NCBI GenBank assembly: GCA_963772845.1
Contig: CAVYYW010000014.1
Span: 1,178,001-1,242,000 of the forward strand
From: CAVYYW01 sp963772845
Lineage (GTDB): Bacteria; Bacillota; Bacilli; Bacillales; Sporolactobacillaceae
Length of the DNA stretch: 64,000 bases
Reading direction: 5' to 3'
Positions 35,614-45,566 of the stretch are shown piece after piece. Below the pieces are notes generated by a model. That model had not been told where the DNA came from. It ran no database searches and saw only the letters and a list, made by a program, of their open reading frames with translations. A program made the position numbers and the translations under genes. How positions within the stretch are numbered: position 1 is the first letter of the stretch; each line of letters begins with the position of its first letter.

Positions 35614-36585
35614 TTAGAGCCACACCTTTAGGTAAATTCCAATAACGGCAAAAAGCAGACTGAAAAACCAGAACATCCCAACAATTCGCCAGTCAGACCA
35701 CCCTGACAGCTCATAATGATGATGAATGGGGCTCATTTTGAAGACACGCTTACCCGTTGTTTTGAAAGAGACCACCTGGATCATAACAGATAAGGTTTCA
35801 ATAACGTAAATACCCCCAATGATGATCAAAAGAATTTCAGCTTTGGTTAAAATAGCAACAGCTGCAAGCGCACCGCCAATTGCCAGTGAGCCCGTGTCCC
35901 CCATGAAAACCTTTGCGGGATGGGCATTGAAAATAAGAAAGCCAAGCAAAGCTCCTGCCATAGCTCCTGAAAATACAGCAACACTATATTGGCCGCCATT
36001 CAGGGCAACGATTGCATAAGCGCCAAATGCGATGGCTGCAGTGCCTGATAAAAGGCCATCCATGCCATCTGTCAAATTCGTTCCATTTGATGTCCCGAGC
36101 AGCATCACAATAACTAGGACAACATAAGCCCAATGAAAATCAATACCTGCATCGGTACCGGGAATTGAAATATAAGTAGAAAATGATGTCCGAAGGAGTA
36201 CTACAAAAAAGATAATAGCCACGATCAGCTGACCAACAAGCTTTTGCTTGGAGTTTAAACCCAGATTTCGCTTCATAACAACTTTGATGAAATCATCCAA
36301 AAACCCAATAATACCAAAGCCAACGGTAACAAATAGCAACAGGTATGTATCCGTAGTTAAAATATGATGCTTGGTTGATACGATAAAAATGGAGGCCACA
36401 ATGGCAACGAGGATAATAATTCCTCCCATTGTCGGTGTGCCTGCTTTTTTCTGATGACTCTTTGGCCCTTCCTCACGAATATACTGGCCAAATTTTAAAC
36501 GTCGTAAAATAGGAATGAAAAAAGGTGAAAATAGTAAAGCGATCAGGAAAGCAACGGCAAGACTGAAAAGTAATGCAATCGTCAC
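35614..36585 (-). CDS. mraY: Phospho-N-acetylmuramoyl-pentapeptide transferase
   Basis: 323 residues with about ten membrane segments. It moves phospho-MurNAc-pentapeptide to undecaprenyl phosphate, making lipid I. Signatures are GTPTMGG near residue 50, the aspartate-rich FLDDFIKV, the NLTDGMDGL motif, and MSPIHHHYEL near residue 290. It lies between murF and murD. Confidence 0.97.
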   Translation of the reverse strand: MTIALLFSLAVAFLIALLFSPFFIPILRRLKFGQYIREEGPKSHQKKAGTPTMGGIIILVAIVASIFIVSTKHHILTTDTYLLLFVTVGFGIIGFLDDFIKVVMKRNLGLNSKQKLVGQLIVAIIFFVVLLRTSFSTYISIPGTDAGIDFHWAYVVLVIVMLLGTSNGTNLTDGMDGLLSGTAAIAFGAYAIVALNGGQYSVAVFSGAMAGALLGFLIFNAHPAKVFMGDTGSLAIGGALAAVAILTKAEILLIIIGGIYVIETLSVMIQVVSFKTTGKRVFKMSPIHHHYELSGWSDWRIVGMFWFFSLLFAVIGIYLKVWL

Positions 36586-36606
36586 AAAATCGCCTCCTTT
36601 CTTTAT

Positions 36607-37969
36607 CTAGTTTTTTAGTGATGCAATCAATGTTTCTAGTGCTGCCATTCTTGAAGCCTTGAATAAAACAACAGTTTCAGGGCTAAGCAGCTCTTCTATT
36701 TTATCAAGTGCCTCTTCTTTTTGATCAAAATTAAAGACGGATGGTGGATTTTCACTTTTCATAACCTCGTCACCAATCCATTTTGCTTTATTCCCGATGA
36801 GAATCACATCGGTGATAGGTGCCTTTATTACAGAGGCAACCTTGCGATGGAGCATTTCTTCATCCTGGCCAAGTTCATACATGTTTCCAAGAACAATCAC
36901 TCGACGATTTTTACCCGGGAGATTTTTGACTGGTTTCAATAGCCGCGATCATAGATGTAGGGCTAGCATTATAAGAATCATTAATTAGCAGGGATTCATT
37001 TTTTCCCGTCAGCGTTTCAAGGCGCATCCCAGTCATTGTAAGGTTATCAAAACCCCTTTGAATGGCCTCATCATTAATATTTAGTGCACGCGCGACAGCA
37101 ACCGCAAAAGAGGCATTTTTTACATTATGGGTTCCAATAAGACGTATTTGAAAAAGGTGTTTTTCATTATTTATCCGAAATTTGTATCCCGTTTCACTTG
37201 CTTCAATGTGTGAAATAAAATAATTGCTGCCGTTATCATATCCGCAATAAAGTGTTTTCACGCCAATGTCTTTTTGGCGAAGCAAGGGTTCATCACCATC
37301 TGCGATCAATTCACCTGTCTCATCCATTCCCTCAAGAATTTCAAGCTTTGCTTTAGCAATACCTTCTCTAGAGCCTAGAAATTCAATATGCGATTCGCCT
37401 ATATTCGTTATGACGGAATAAGAAGGTTCAGCCAATCTGCTTAATAATGATATTTCTCCAAAGTGATTCATGCCCATTTCCAAAATAAGCACTTCACAGT
37501 CCTCAGACATAGATAATATGGTGAGAGGAAGACCAATATGATTATTGAAATTCCCTTTAGTGATGTGTGTATGGTAAACCGTTGACACGACGCTTCCGAC
37601 CAGATCTTTTGTGGTGGTTTTTCCATTGCTTCCCGTAATGGCAATGACTTTAGGGTTTACATGCTTCAAATACAGTTTTGACAAGTCCTGAAGAGCCTCG
37701 AGCGAATCTTTTACAAAAAAAAGCACAAAATCTGCTGGTAAACCCTCAGGCACTTCCTTGTCCTCTTCCCAAAGCGATGCGATGGCACCAGACTCAACAG
37801 CCTGCTTGATAAAGGTATGCCCATCAAACTTCTCGCCAGCAATAGGAATAAACAAACCATTCTCCACTTTTTCTCTTGAATCCGTAAAAACCTTAACCTG
37901 TTCAGAAGATAAAAGTGGCCTTGAGGTCCGCCGTGCGATCGTTTTCACTTGATTTAATGTTATTGTCAT
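36607..37969 (-). pseudogene. murF: murF (MurNAc-tripeptide:D-Ala-D-Ala ligase), broken by one insertion
   Basis: MurF adds D-Ala-D-Ala to the UDP-MurNAc-tripeptide. The upstream part (352 residues) has ITGSNGKTTTKDLVGS, EMGMNHFGEI and NDSYNASPTSMIAAIET. It then runs into a stop after SQKSPG at 36911. Removing the A at 36931 (minus strand, in ACCAGTC) restores ET-VKNLPGKNRRVIVLGNMYEL and gives ~453 residues, the family length. Both parts are otherwise intact. As the gene is essential, a base-call error is more likely than true loss. Confidence 0.88.
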
Positions 37970-39439
37970 TGACTAATTAACTCCTTTATCGCTTCAGACG
38001 CAACAATACGATCATCAAAATCATATTTTTCAGTTCCGATAATTTGATAGGTCTCATGACCTTTACCGGCGATTAATATAATATCATTTTCTTGAGCTTG
38101 TTGCACTGCATAATTAATAGCCTGGCGTCTATCAACAATGACTTTATAAGTTCCACTGCTGATGCCAATCTCCATATCCTTAAGAATCGCTTCAGGATCT
38201 TCGGTTCTCGGGTTATCCGATGTCAAAATCGCTAAATCACTGTGCTCGACTGCCGCCTGTGCCATAAGCGGCCGTTTTCCCTTATCCCGATCACCGCCGC
38301 AGCCTATTACTGTAATGACTTTTCTTGTTGAAAATTCGTGGATGGTGGTCAAGGCATTAGTTAAACTGTCCGGAGTATGCGAGTAGTCGACAATAACGGA
38401 AAAAGGCTGCCCTTCTACAACGGCTTCGAAACGACCGTCCACACCCTTTATTTTAGCAATGACATCGATCATATCCTGTATTTTCAGACCTGAAAGATAT
38501 CCGCAGCTTAATGCGGCTAAAATATTATATACACTGAAAGCTCCCATGAGTTTCATTTGAACTTTAAAATGTCCTTCTGGGCACTTTAAGCTAAAGGCAG
38601 TTCCTTCGGCAGTAATTTTTATTTGTTCTGCCTTAAAATCAGCAGTAGTTCCGAATGCCGTATGTATAAACTTCTGCGCTCGTCATATTTCTATATTCTT
38701 CAGAAACCGGATCATCACTGTTAAGAACAGCGGCCTTGAGGTTCCCTTTTTGATAGGTATTGCCCAACTGAGCAAACAAGAGTCCTTTAGCATACATATA
38801 ATCTTTCATCGTTGGATGATAATCCAGGTGGTCCTGGCTTAGATTTGTAAACACCGCAATATTAAAATCGCAGCCTCTTGCACGCCCTTGATGAAGCGCG
38901 TGGCTTGACACTTCCATGGCAACCGATTTGATCCCATCATTAATCATGGTTCTAAATCCTGCTTGCAGAATATGGGATTCCGGAGTTGTATTCTGAACAG
39001 GAAGCTGTTTATCATTATAAAACATTCCCATTGTACCAATGGTTCCTGTAGGGAGGTTAAGCGGCGTCTGGATTGCCTTTATCAAATGGGAGACAGAGGT
39101 TTTGCCATTTGTACCTGTGATGCCAATCAATTGAAGAGATTGGCTTGGATGCTCGTTAAACGTATCGCTGATCATAGCAAGGGCTCTTCTTGAATCTGGA
39201 ACCACAATAACAGGCACTGACAGCTGCAAAGTTTTTTCTGCAACGATCGCCGCCGCACCTTTCGCGACTGCAGCTTCTGCAAACTGATGACCATCCATTT
39301 GGTGTCCGCTTATACAAAAGAAAAGATTATTTTCTTTAACCTGCCTAGAATCAATTTCTAAGCCTGTTATTTCCGGATTGCGCTCATTTACGAGATACTT
39401 ATGGTTTAACGTTTCTAAACATTGACTGAGTTTCATCAT
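37966..39439 (-). pseudogene. murE: murE (MurNAc-dipeptide:diaminopimelate ligase), broken by one insertion
   Basis: MurE adds the third stem residue; the DNPRTEDP-type motif in SDNPRTEDPEAI indicates meso-diaminopimelate. The first part runs from MMKLSQCLE (start at 39439 or 39436, with AAAGGACG upstream) through GITGTNGKTSVSHL. It stops after GIRNYC at 38639. Deleting the T at 38647 restores GIRN-TADFKAEQIKI and joins it to the second part (MKLMGAFSVYNILAA, DYSHTPDSL). The whole is ~490 residues, the family length. Sequence error is suspected. The stop overlaps the murF start by four bases. Confidence 0.88.
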
Positions 39440-39597
39440 TACACGTCCTTTTATTGCCTTAATCTTTTTTACATGCTGTTCTAACGATTGAGAATCCAAA
39501 GCACTTCTCAACAAATGCTCTACAGTACAGTTTAAAGGAGAAAATAAGCCGAAGCAGATATGCCCGGCTTACAGGTCCTTCGTATATTTTAATTCTC

Positions 39598-41523
39598 TTA
39601 TGGCTTTTTGTCACCTAGATATAACTTAATAGTGCTCCCAGCAGGTAATTTTACACCTGGCTTTGGTGACTGCGTTTCAACATATTCGCCGCTTCCTGCT
39701 GTTTTTATTTTTAAGTCATATAAATTATTCGCTAGCTCACTCTTTTTCATGCCTGTCACATTCGGAACCGTAATGGGAGCTTGCTCTGGCCAGGTTCTCT
39801 CTTTTTCCTTTCCCCCTGTTTGTTCTTTTACTCCCATCGCTTGAAGGCTGTCGTGAATGATCTGTCCCGCCAATGGTGCTGCAACGGTTCCACCAAATTG
39901 GACGGTATCTTTAGGGTGGTCAATAGCCACGTATACGATAATTTTAGGGTCATTTGCCGGAGCAAACCCCATAAAAGACAAAATATAGTTATTATCGAGG
40001 TAATGACCATTTTCAACTTTTTGTGCTGTCCCAGTTTTTCCTCCTACTCTGTAGCCATCAACATAAGCGTTTCGCCCTGTTCCTTTTGCTACCACATTTT
40101 CCAGAGCATCACGGACCTGTTTGGAGGTTGATTCAGAAATCACTCGCCGTTTCATAACCGGAGGATAATTAAAGATTGGTTCTTTGCTGACCGGATCCAT
40201 CCACGCTTTCGCAATATGAGGGACATAAAGATATCCCCCATTAATCGTTGCAGCGACTGCGGCAATCTGCTGAATCGGTGTGACGGATACACCCTGCCCA
40301 AAAGCTGTGGTTGCCAGCTCAAGCGGTCCAACCTTTGAAGGCTTAAACAAAATCCCGCTCCCTTCACCCTGTAAGTCTATTCCAGTTTTTTCACCAAAGC
40401 CAAAATCCTTTATATAAGAAAACAGTTTTTGTTTTCCGAGACGCTGACCCAGAACCACAAATCCCGGGTTGCAGGAATTCTCAACAACTTCCATGAACGT
40501 TTCACTGCCATGTCCGCCTCTTTTCCAGCAATGCAGATCCGTCCCTGCAACGGTTATATACCCTGGATCGTGAAAGGAGTCGTGCTGCAAGTCTACAAGC
40601 TTTTCTTGAAGCGCTGCAGCAAGCGTAATGACTTTAAATGTTGAGCCAGGTTCATAAGTCCTCCAGATTGGAAGGTTGCGATTATAAATATCTGGAGAAA
40701 CCGATTGATAATCTTCCGGATTAAATGTTGGTCGGCTGGACATTCCTAATATTTCACCGTTGCTTGGATCCATTGCAATCGCAATCGCGCTATCTGGATG
40801 ATATTTTTTTTCAGCTAGTTCAAGCTCTCGTTCAATAATTGTTTGGACTTTATCATTAATCGTCAACTCTAAATCCAACCCATCTACTGGAGGGGTATAA
40901 TGATCTTCTAAACTGCTCATCCGTCTGCCTTTCGCATCAGAATAAAAAGAGACACTGCCATTTTTACCCTTTAACAAATCGTTATAGTAGGCCTCAAGTC
41001 CCATCAGTCCCTGATTATCTATGCCAGCAAACCCAAGTACATGAGAGAGATAAGAACCATGAGGATAATTCCGCTTAAAATCCTCTGCCACATAGACCCC
41101 TTCTAATCCGAGCTCCTTAACTTCAGCGGCTTTCTCATTGCTCATTTTTCTTCCTTCAGGGGTTAATCGGACGATCGATTCATTTTTTACTAAATCTTTC
41201 TTCAGTTCTTCGGTTTTCATGCCTAGAATAGGGCTAAGTTTCGTCGCAGTGGCATCAGGATCCTTCACTTGTTTTGGCACCACAAAGACCGATGGACGGC
41301 TGATATTATCCGCAAGAACTTGTCCGTTCCGGTCTAGGATCTGACCGCGCTCTGCTTCATATGGAATTTCTCTGCTCCAAGAGTTCAATGCTCTGTCTGA
41401 CAAAGTCTGATGGGAGAAAACCTGTATATAAAAAAGACGGATACAAAAAATCAGAAACATCACAACACCAGCAGCCAAAACAAAAAGCAGCCGTTTATAA
41501 ACGGTTTTTTTAGGTATATACAA
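39598..41523 (-). CDS. spoVD: SpoVD, sporulation-specific class B penicillin-binding protein
   Basis: 641 residues from a TTG at 41523, six bases after GGGGGG; this gives the expected N-terminus (KKTVYKRLLFVL). SpoVD is the transpeptidase that works with SpoVE for spore cortex. A membrane anchor is at residues 13-32, and a dimerisation domain follows. The transpeptidase domain has STFK (EPGSTFKVITL), SCN (VENSCNPG) and KTGT (GGKTGTAQK). One PASTA domain is at the C-terminus (PITVPNVTGMKKSELANNL). An upstream ATG in frame has no ribosome site and adds unrelated residues. Confidence 0.94.
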   Translation of the reverse strand: MYIPKKTVYKRLLFVLAAGVVMFLIFCIRLFYIQVFSHQTLSDRALNSWSREIPYEAERGQILDRNGQVLADNISRPSVFVVPKQVKDPDATATKLSPILGMKTEELKKDLVKNESIVRLTPEGRKMSNEKAAEVKELGLEGVYVAEDFKRNYPHGSYLSHVLGFAGIDNQGLMGLEAYYNDLLKGKNGSVSFYSDAKGRRMSSLEDHYTPPVDGLDLELTINDKVQTIIERELELAEKKYHPDSAIAIAMDPSNGEILGMSSRPTFNPEDYQSVSPDIYNRNLPIWRTYEPGSTFKVITLAAALQEKLVDLQHDSFHDPGYITVAGTDLHCWKRGGHGSETFMEVVENSCNPGFVVLGQRLGKQKLFSYIKDFGFGEKTGIDLQGEGSGILFKPSKVGPLELATTAFGQGVSVTPIQQIAAVAATINGGYLYVPHIAKAWMDPVSKEPIFNYPPVMKRRVISESTSKQVRDALENVVAKGTGRNAYVDGYRVGGKTGTAQKVENGHYLDNNYILSFMGFAPANDPKIIVYVAIDHPKDTVQFGGTVAAPLAGQIIHDSLQAMGVKEQTGGKEKERTWPEQAPITVPNVTGMKKSELANNLYDLKIKTAGSGEYVETQSPKPGVKLPAGSTIKLYLGDKKP

Positions 41524-41530
41524 ACAAATC

Positions 41531-41577
41531 CCCCCTATATTCACACCTATTGCAATGTATGTGAACAATATAGGGGG
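41531..41577 (-). promoter_or_regulatory. Hairpin masking the spoVD ribosome binding site
   Basis: On the minus strand CCCCCTATATTGTTCACA (41560-41577) pairs with TGTGAATATAGGGGG (41531-41545), with a two-base bulge. The G run of the second arm is the spoVD Shine-Dalgarno. No T run follows, so this is not a typical terminator. The loop holds CATACATT, which fits a SigE -10 box, but no good -35 is at the right distance. Confidence 0.65.
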
Positions 41578-41604
41578 TAGAACAAGCTATCTTTTTAAAG
41601 CTTA

Positions 41605-43755
41605 TTAGTCAATTTGTTTTTTTGATTTATTGTCATCTGGCTTTGGAGATTCCTGAAGATTAACGATTAGAGGATCCCCTGTCTTAATTTCTGTGCCTTT
41701 TGCTGGTTTCTGTTTAGAAACAAACCCACTACCGATAATGCTCGGCTTAATATTAAGAATGTCGGACAGTTTTAGAAAATCCGAAAGGGACCAGCCAGTG
41801 ACATCCGGCATCTTCTCTTTGCCATCACCTTTAAGGATGACTTTGCTGCCTTTCATAAGCTTTGTTCCTGCAAAAGGAGCCTGAGCTGATACATTACCTT
41901 GGTTTCCAATCACAGTTACGTCTAAGCCTTTTTCCTTGAGAGATGCAGCTGTGCTTTGAACGGACTGTCCTTGATAGTCGCTTAGAGTCAGCGTTTCACT
42001 TTTATCAGAAGCTTTTTTCGCTGCCGATGGCTTTACGTCCATATATTGAAGGCCATTGCTCATGACTGGATTAAAAATCGCTGCGACGGGTTCTGAACCT
42101 GTATCCGTTGGTTTAAGATTGGGCCGGTCAACGGCGACATAAACCAGTAATTTCGGATCTTTCTGAGGTGCCATACCTAGGAAAGAGAATATATAATTAT
42201 TTTTTCCTGTCAGGTAATGGCCATTCACAGCAAGCTGTGCCGTCCCTGTTTTCCCAATTACATTATAGCCAGGCAAATTATAGATGTGCCCTGTTCCATG
42301 CTTTCCGTTTACAACGGTTCGCAGCAGATCACGCGTTTTTTGAGCTGTCTCTTTGGTTATTGGTTTTCCCGCAACTTCAGAGTGATGATTCAGCACAACT
42401 TTGTCTGTATTCGGATTCACCACTTTTTGAATGACATAAGGCTTCATCATTTTACCATCATTCGCAATAGCTGATGCCGCCTGAACCATTTGTATTGCCG
42501 TAAATGCCGACGCTTGGCCAAAAGCTGTTGAAACCTGATCACTCTTCCACTTATAGCTAACATGGCTGTTGCTTTCATTCGGAAGATCTATTCCAGTCTT
42601 ATTCAAGAACCCGAAAGCATTCAAGTAGTCATGAAGGCGGTCGGTACCTAATTTCTTATCAGCAATAATTGAAAACCCTACATTGGATGAACGTTCCAGC
42701 CCCTCCTTGAATGTAATAGTTCCCCAATCCCGCTGCCAGTCATGAATTGTAATTCCGCCAACCTTGTAAGAACCTGATTTGTACGTCTCATTCCCATTAA
42801 ATACACCATCGTTAATGGCTCCCGCCAACGTAAACATCTTCATAACAGAACCAGGCTCATAGGGGGACGATATGGCGTAGTTCGTGTAATTTGTAATATC
42901 TCTTTTGTTTGGGTTGAAGCTCGGTCTGTTTGACATAGCAAGAATTTCGCCGGTTTTTGGATTCTCCACAATGCCGATCATTCGCTTTGGTTTATAATCC
43001 TTTTCCACCTTGCTCATTGCTTCGTCTAATACAGTCTGAATCTTATTATCAAGCGTTAAATGAACGTCGTCACCCTGCTTCGGCTTTGAAACCGTTTTTT
43101 CCTTAGACATCAGAACGCCCTGCTTGCTTCTTTTAAAACTGACTTCCCCGTCCTGCTCTGTTAGATAATCATTTAAAGACTTTTCAATACCTAAAGAGCC
43201 TGTTTGCTTATTCGTTTTCGGGTCATTTGTGGTAAAGCCAACCGTGTAGGATGCAAATTCCTGGTTCGGGTAATAACGCTTAGATTCAGGCATATAAACT
43301 AGACCTGGCAAGTGAAGCGCATCGATTTTCTTTTTGGTGTCATAATCGACTTTTTTTCCGCCAGGACCTAGTTCCACTTGAAATGAATCCCTGTTCAATA
43401 GAGCAAGAATTTGTGATTTCTTCATATTTAGAATCGGCGCTAACAGGCTTGCTGTTTTGTCTTTGTTTTTCACATGGCTTGGCGCCTTGTCACTAAGCAC
43501 AGCTGTTACAGTATAGGCTGGAATATCATGGGCAAGCACTTGGCCGCCTTTTCCATAAATGGTTCCCCTGTGAGCATCAACCGTTTTATACTCGGTAGAC
43601 TCGTTTTTCCCCATCTTAACCAGATCATTCCCCTGTACTTCTTTGCCTTGTGCAATGTAAACAAAGCGTCCAATGATGACACAAAAAAGCAGCATGAAGA
43701 GGATTCCTATTGCTGCTGCCCATTTGTTTATTGAACTATTTTTTCTTGGAAACAT
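41605..43755 (-). CDS. pbpB: PBP2B, essential division transpeptidase
   Basis: 716 residues from the ATG at 43755 (GGTGAGTG upstream), the same length as B. subtilis PBP2B. It cross-links septal peptidoglycan with FtsW. One membrane segment (about 15-35) precedes the dimerisation domain. The transpeptidase domain has SVMK in YEPGSVMKMFTLAG, SSN in LERSSNVGFS, and KTGT in VIGKTGTAQL. Two C-terminal PASTA domains follow (TLSDYQGQSVQSTAASL and MPDVTGWSLSDFLKLS). Confidence 0.95.
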   Translation of the reverse strand: MFPRKNSSINKWAAAIGILFMLLFCVIIGRFVYIAQGKEVQGNDLVKMGKNESTEYKTVDAHRGTIYGKGGQVLAHDIPAYTVTAVLSDKAPSHVKNKDKTASLLAPILNMKKSQILALLNRDSFQVELGPGGKKVDYDTKKKIDALHLPGLVYMPESKRYYPNQEFASYTVGFTTNDPKTNKQTGSLGIEKSLNDYLTEQDGEVSFKRSKQGVLMSKEKTVSKPKQGDDVHLTLDNKIQTVLDEAMSKVEKDYKPKRMIGIVENPKTGEILAMSNRPSFNPNKRDITNYTNYAISSPYEPGSVMKMFTLAGAINDGVFNGNETYKSGSYKVGGITIHDWQRDWGTITFKEGLERSSNVGFSIIADKKLGTDRLHDYLNAFGFLNKTGIDLPNESNSHVSYKWKSDQVSTAFGQASAFTAIQMVQAASAIANDGKMMKPYVIQKVVNPNTDKVVLNHHSEVAGKPITKETAQKTRDLLRTVVNGKHGTGHIYNLPGYNVIGKTGTAQLAVNGHYLTGKNNYIFSFLGMAPQKDPKLLVYVAVDRPNLKPTDTGSEPVAAIFNPVMSNGLQYMDVKPSAAKKASDKSETLTLSDYQGQSVQSTAASLKEKGLDVTVIGNQGNVSAQAPFAGTKLMKGSKVILKGDGKEKMPDVTGWSLSDFLKLSDILNIKPSIIGSGFVSKQKPAKGTEIKTGDPLIVNLQESPKPDDNKSKKQID

Positions 43756-43770
43756 ATTAATCACTCACCA

Positions 43771-44133
43771 TTATGGTAATACTTTAACGTTTTTGACATC
43801 GAGCTTAAGACCAAGCTTATTTTTCGCATAAGAAATAATACGTTCAGGGGCACTAAGTTCTGTCACTTGAACACTTAGCTGCTGGTTAACCTTTGATTGA
43901 GTATCCATTTTTTCTTGCAGCTGACCAATATCCCTTGAATGCGCAAATAGGTTTGCCTGGTTGCTCACTATGAAAATAGCGAGCACAAGGATGATGAGTC
44001 CGCCAGCAGACCAAAGTATCTTTTCACCGGCAGTAATCCTTCTTTGCGGCAGTGCTTGATGGTCTTGCCCTGGCTCATAGTGTCTTTCGATTACAGGTTC
44101 TTTCTCTCTTAACTGGCGTGCGGTTTGACTCAC
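43771..44133 (-). CDS. ftsL: Cell division protein FtsL
   Basis: 120 residues. It is a small bitopic protein: a cytoplasmic part of ~38 residues, one membrane segment (about 40-58, WSAGGLIILVLAIFIVS), then an extracellular coiled coil with a heptad pattern. It forms a complex with DivIC and DivIB that activates PBP2B/FtsW. It lies between rsmH and pbpB with only short gaps. Confidence 0.93.
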   Translation of the reverse strand: MSQTARQLREKEPVIERHYEPGQDHQALPQRRITAGEKILWSAGGLIILVLAIFIVSNQANLFAHSRDIGQLQEKMDTQSKVNQQLSVQVTELSAPERIISYAKNKLGLKLDVKNVKVLP

Positions 44134-44136
44134 ATT

Positions 44137-45087
44137 CTAGCCCTCGCTTTCATCCTTTTTTATTTTTTCAGCCACTCTTAATTTGGCTGATCGTGAACGT
44201 CTGTTATCTTCTACTTCTTTCTCGCTTGGTAAAATGGGTTTTCTTTTAATCAGTTTCAGCACCGGCTGGTATTCTTCCGGTATTATCGGAAGGCCAGGCG
44301 GCAATTCAGGTGACGTGCTGAATTCTTTTAAAATTGTTTTACATATACGGTCTTCAAGACTGTGAAAGGTAATGACAGCGAGCCGCCCGTTTAGATCAAG
44401 TAATTCAATCGCTTGCTTAAGCGAATCCTCAAATGCTTGAAGTTCATCATTTACAGCGATTCTAAGTGCTTGAAAAACACGCTTGGCTGGATGTCCGCCT
44501 GTCCGTCTGGCTGGAGCCGGTATCCCGTCTTTTATGATTTCTACCAATTCATCCGTTGTATGTATTGGATTTAGCTCGCGAGCCTTTTCAATTTTTCTTG
44601 CGATCGACTTGGAAAATTTCTCTTCACCATACTTAAAGAAAATCCGAACAAGATCTTGATAAGCCCACTCATTGACAATCATTTCCGCATTCAAAACCTG
44701 ATTTTTATCCATACGCATATCTAAAGGTCCATCATTCTGATAACTGAAGCCTCTTTCTGCCTGATCAAACTGCGGAGAAGAAACACCAAGATCATAAAGA
44801 ATACCATCAACGTGATGAATTCCAATTTCAGATAATTTTTCCTTTATGCTGCGGAAGTTAGACTTAATAAATGTCACCTTGTCTTTGTAGGGCTCTAACC
44901 GTTCAGCTGCTTCCTTTAGTGCTTCATCATCCTGATCAAAAGCATAAAGATGACCGGTTGTCAGTCTTTTTACAATCTCTTCACTGTGCCCAGCTCCGCC
45001 AAGGGTGCAGTCAACATACTTTCCCTCGGGATGAATATTAAGGCCATTAACCGCTTCTTCTTTTAGTACTGTAATGTGTTCAAACAT
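44137..45087 (-). CDS. rsmH: 16S rRNA (cytosine1402-N4)-methyltransferase
   Basis: 316 residues from the ATG at 45087, which gives the family start (MFEHITVLKEEAVNGL); the longer frame begins inside mraZ. It methylates C1402 of 16S rRNA using SAM. The SAM motif YVDCTLGGAGHSEEI is at residues 24-38. Other marks are GILYDLGVSSPQFD, GGHPAKRVFQALRI and FHSLEDRICK. It follows mraZ in the usual dcw order. Confidence 0.96.
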   Translation of the reverse strand: MFEHITVLKEEAVNGLNIHPEGKYVDCTLGGAGHSEEIVKRLTTGHLYAFDQDDEALKEAAERLEPYKDKVTFIKSNFRSIKEKLSEIGIHHVDGILYDLGVSSPQFDQAERGFSYQNDGPLDMRMDKNQVLNAEMIVNEWAYQDLVRIFFKYGEEKFSKSIARKIEKARELNPIHTTDELVEIIKDGIPAPARRTGGHPAKRVFQALRIAVNDELQAFEDSLKQAIELLDLNGRLAVITFHSLEDRICKTILKEFSTSPELPPGLPIIPEEYQPVLKLIKRKPILPSEKEVEDNRRSRSAKLRVAEKIKKDESEG

Positions 45088-45112
45088 AGTCGTCTCACGC
45101 GCCATTCTAATT

Positions 45113-45544
45113 TTACATATCAAAATCAAGCAGACTTTCTGCAATCTCCCCAAAGCTCGTTTCTGACTCCTCATAATAGGATGACCACTGATCCCGGCTC
45201 CATATTTCAATGCGATTGGAAACCCCGATTACCGTGCACTCTTTTTCAAGCACGGCGTATTGGCGCAAAGGAGACGTTATCGATACCCTGCCCTGTTTAT
45301 CCAACTGGCATTCTGACGCACCAGAGAAAAAAAACCGGGTAAAGGCACGGGCATCTTTCTTAGTAAAAGGAAGAGCTTTAAGCTTCTGTTCGATTATCTG
45401 CCACTCAGTAAGAGGATAAACAAAAATACACTGATCTAATCCTCGGGTGATAATAAAGTTATCACCAAGCTCCTCTCGAAACTTTGAAGGTATGATCAGC
45501 CTGCCCTTTTCGTCTATAGTGTGTTGGTATTCACCCATAAACAT
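45113..45544 (-). CDS. mraZ: MraZ, transcriptional regulator of the dcw cluster
   Basis: 143 residues from the ATG at 45544, eight bases after GGAGG; a second ATG two codons upstream is too close to that site. MraZ has two AbrB-like (SpoVT) halves, seen in HTIDEKGRLIIPSKFRE and CQLDKQGRVSITSPLRQY. It forms a ring and represses its own promoter through tandem repeats, which are visible just upstream. Confidence 0.95.
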   Translation of the reverse strand: MFMGEYQHTIDEKGRLIIPSKFREELGDNFIITRGLDQCIFVYPLTEWQIIEQKLKALPFTKKDARAFTRFFFSGASECQLDKQGRVSITSPLRQYAVLEKECTVIGVSNRIEIWSRDQWSSYYEESETSFGEIAESLLDFDM

Positions 45545-45566
45545 GGACATGCCCTCCTCTTAATAA

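Noticed and set aside
41548..41556. SigE promoter for spoVD
   Set aside because: CATACATT fits a -10 box, but no -35 match lies 13-15 bases upstream; recorded only as part of the hairpin finding.
45088..45210. Longer N-terminus for RsmH
   Set aside because: The extra residues lie inside mraZ in another frame and do not resemble the family; the ATG at 45087 gives the standard start.
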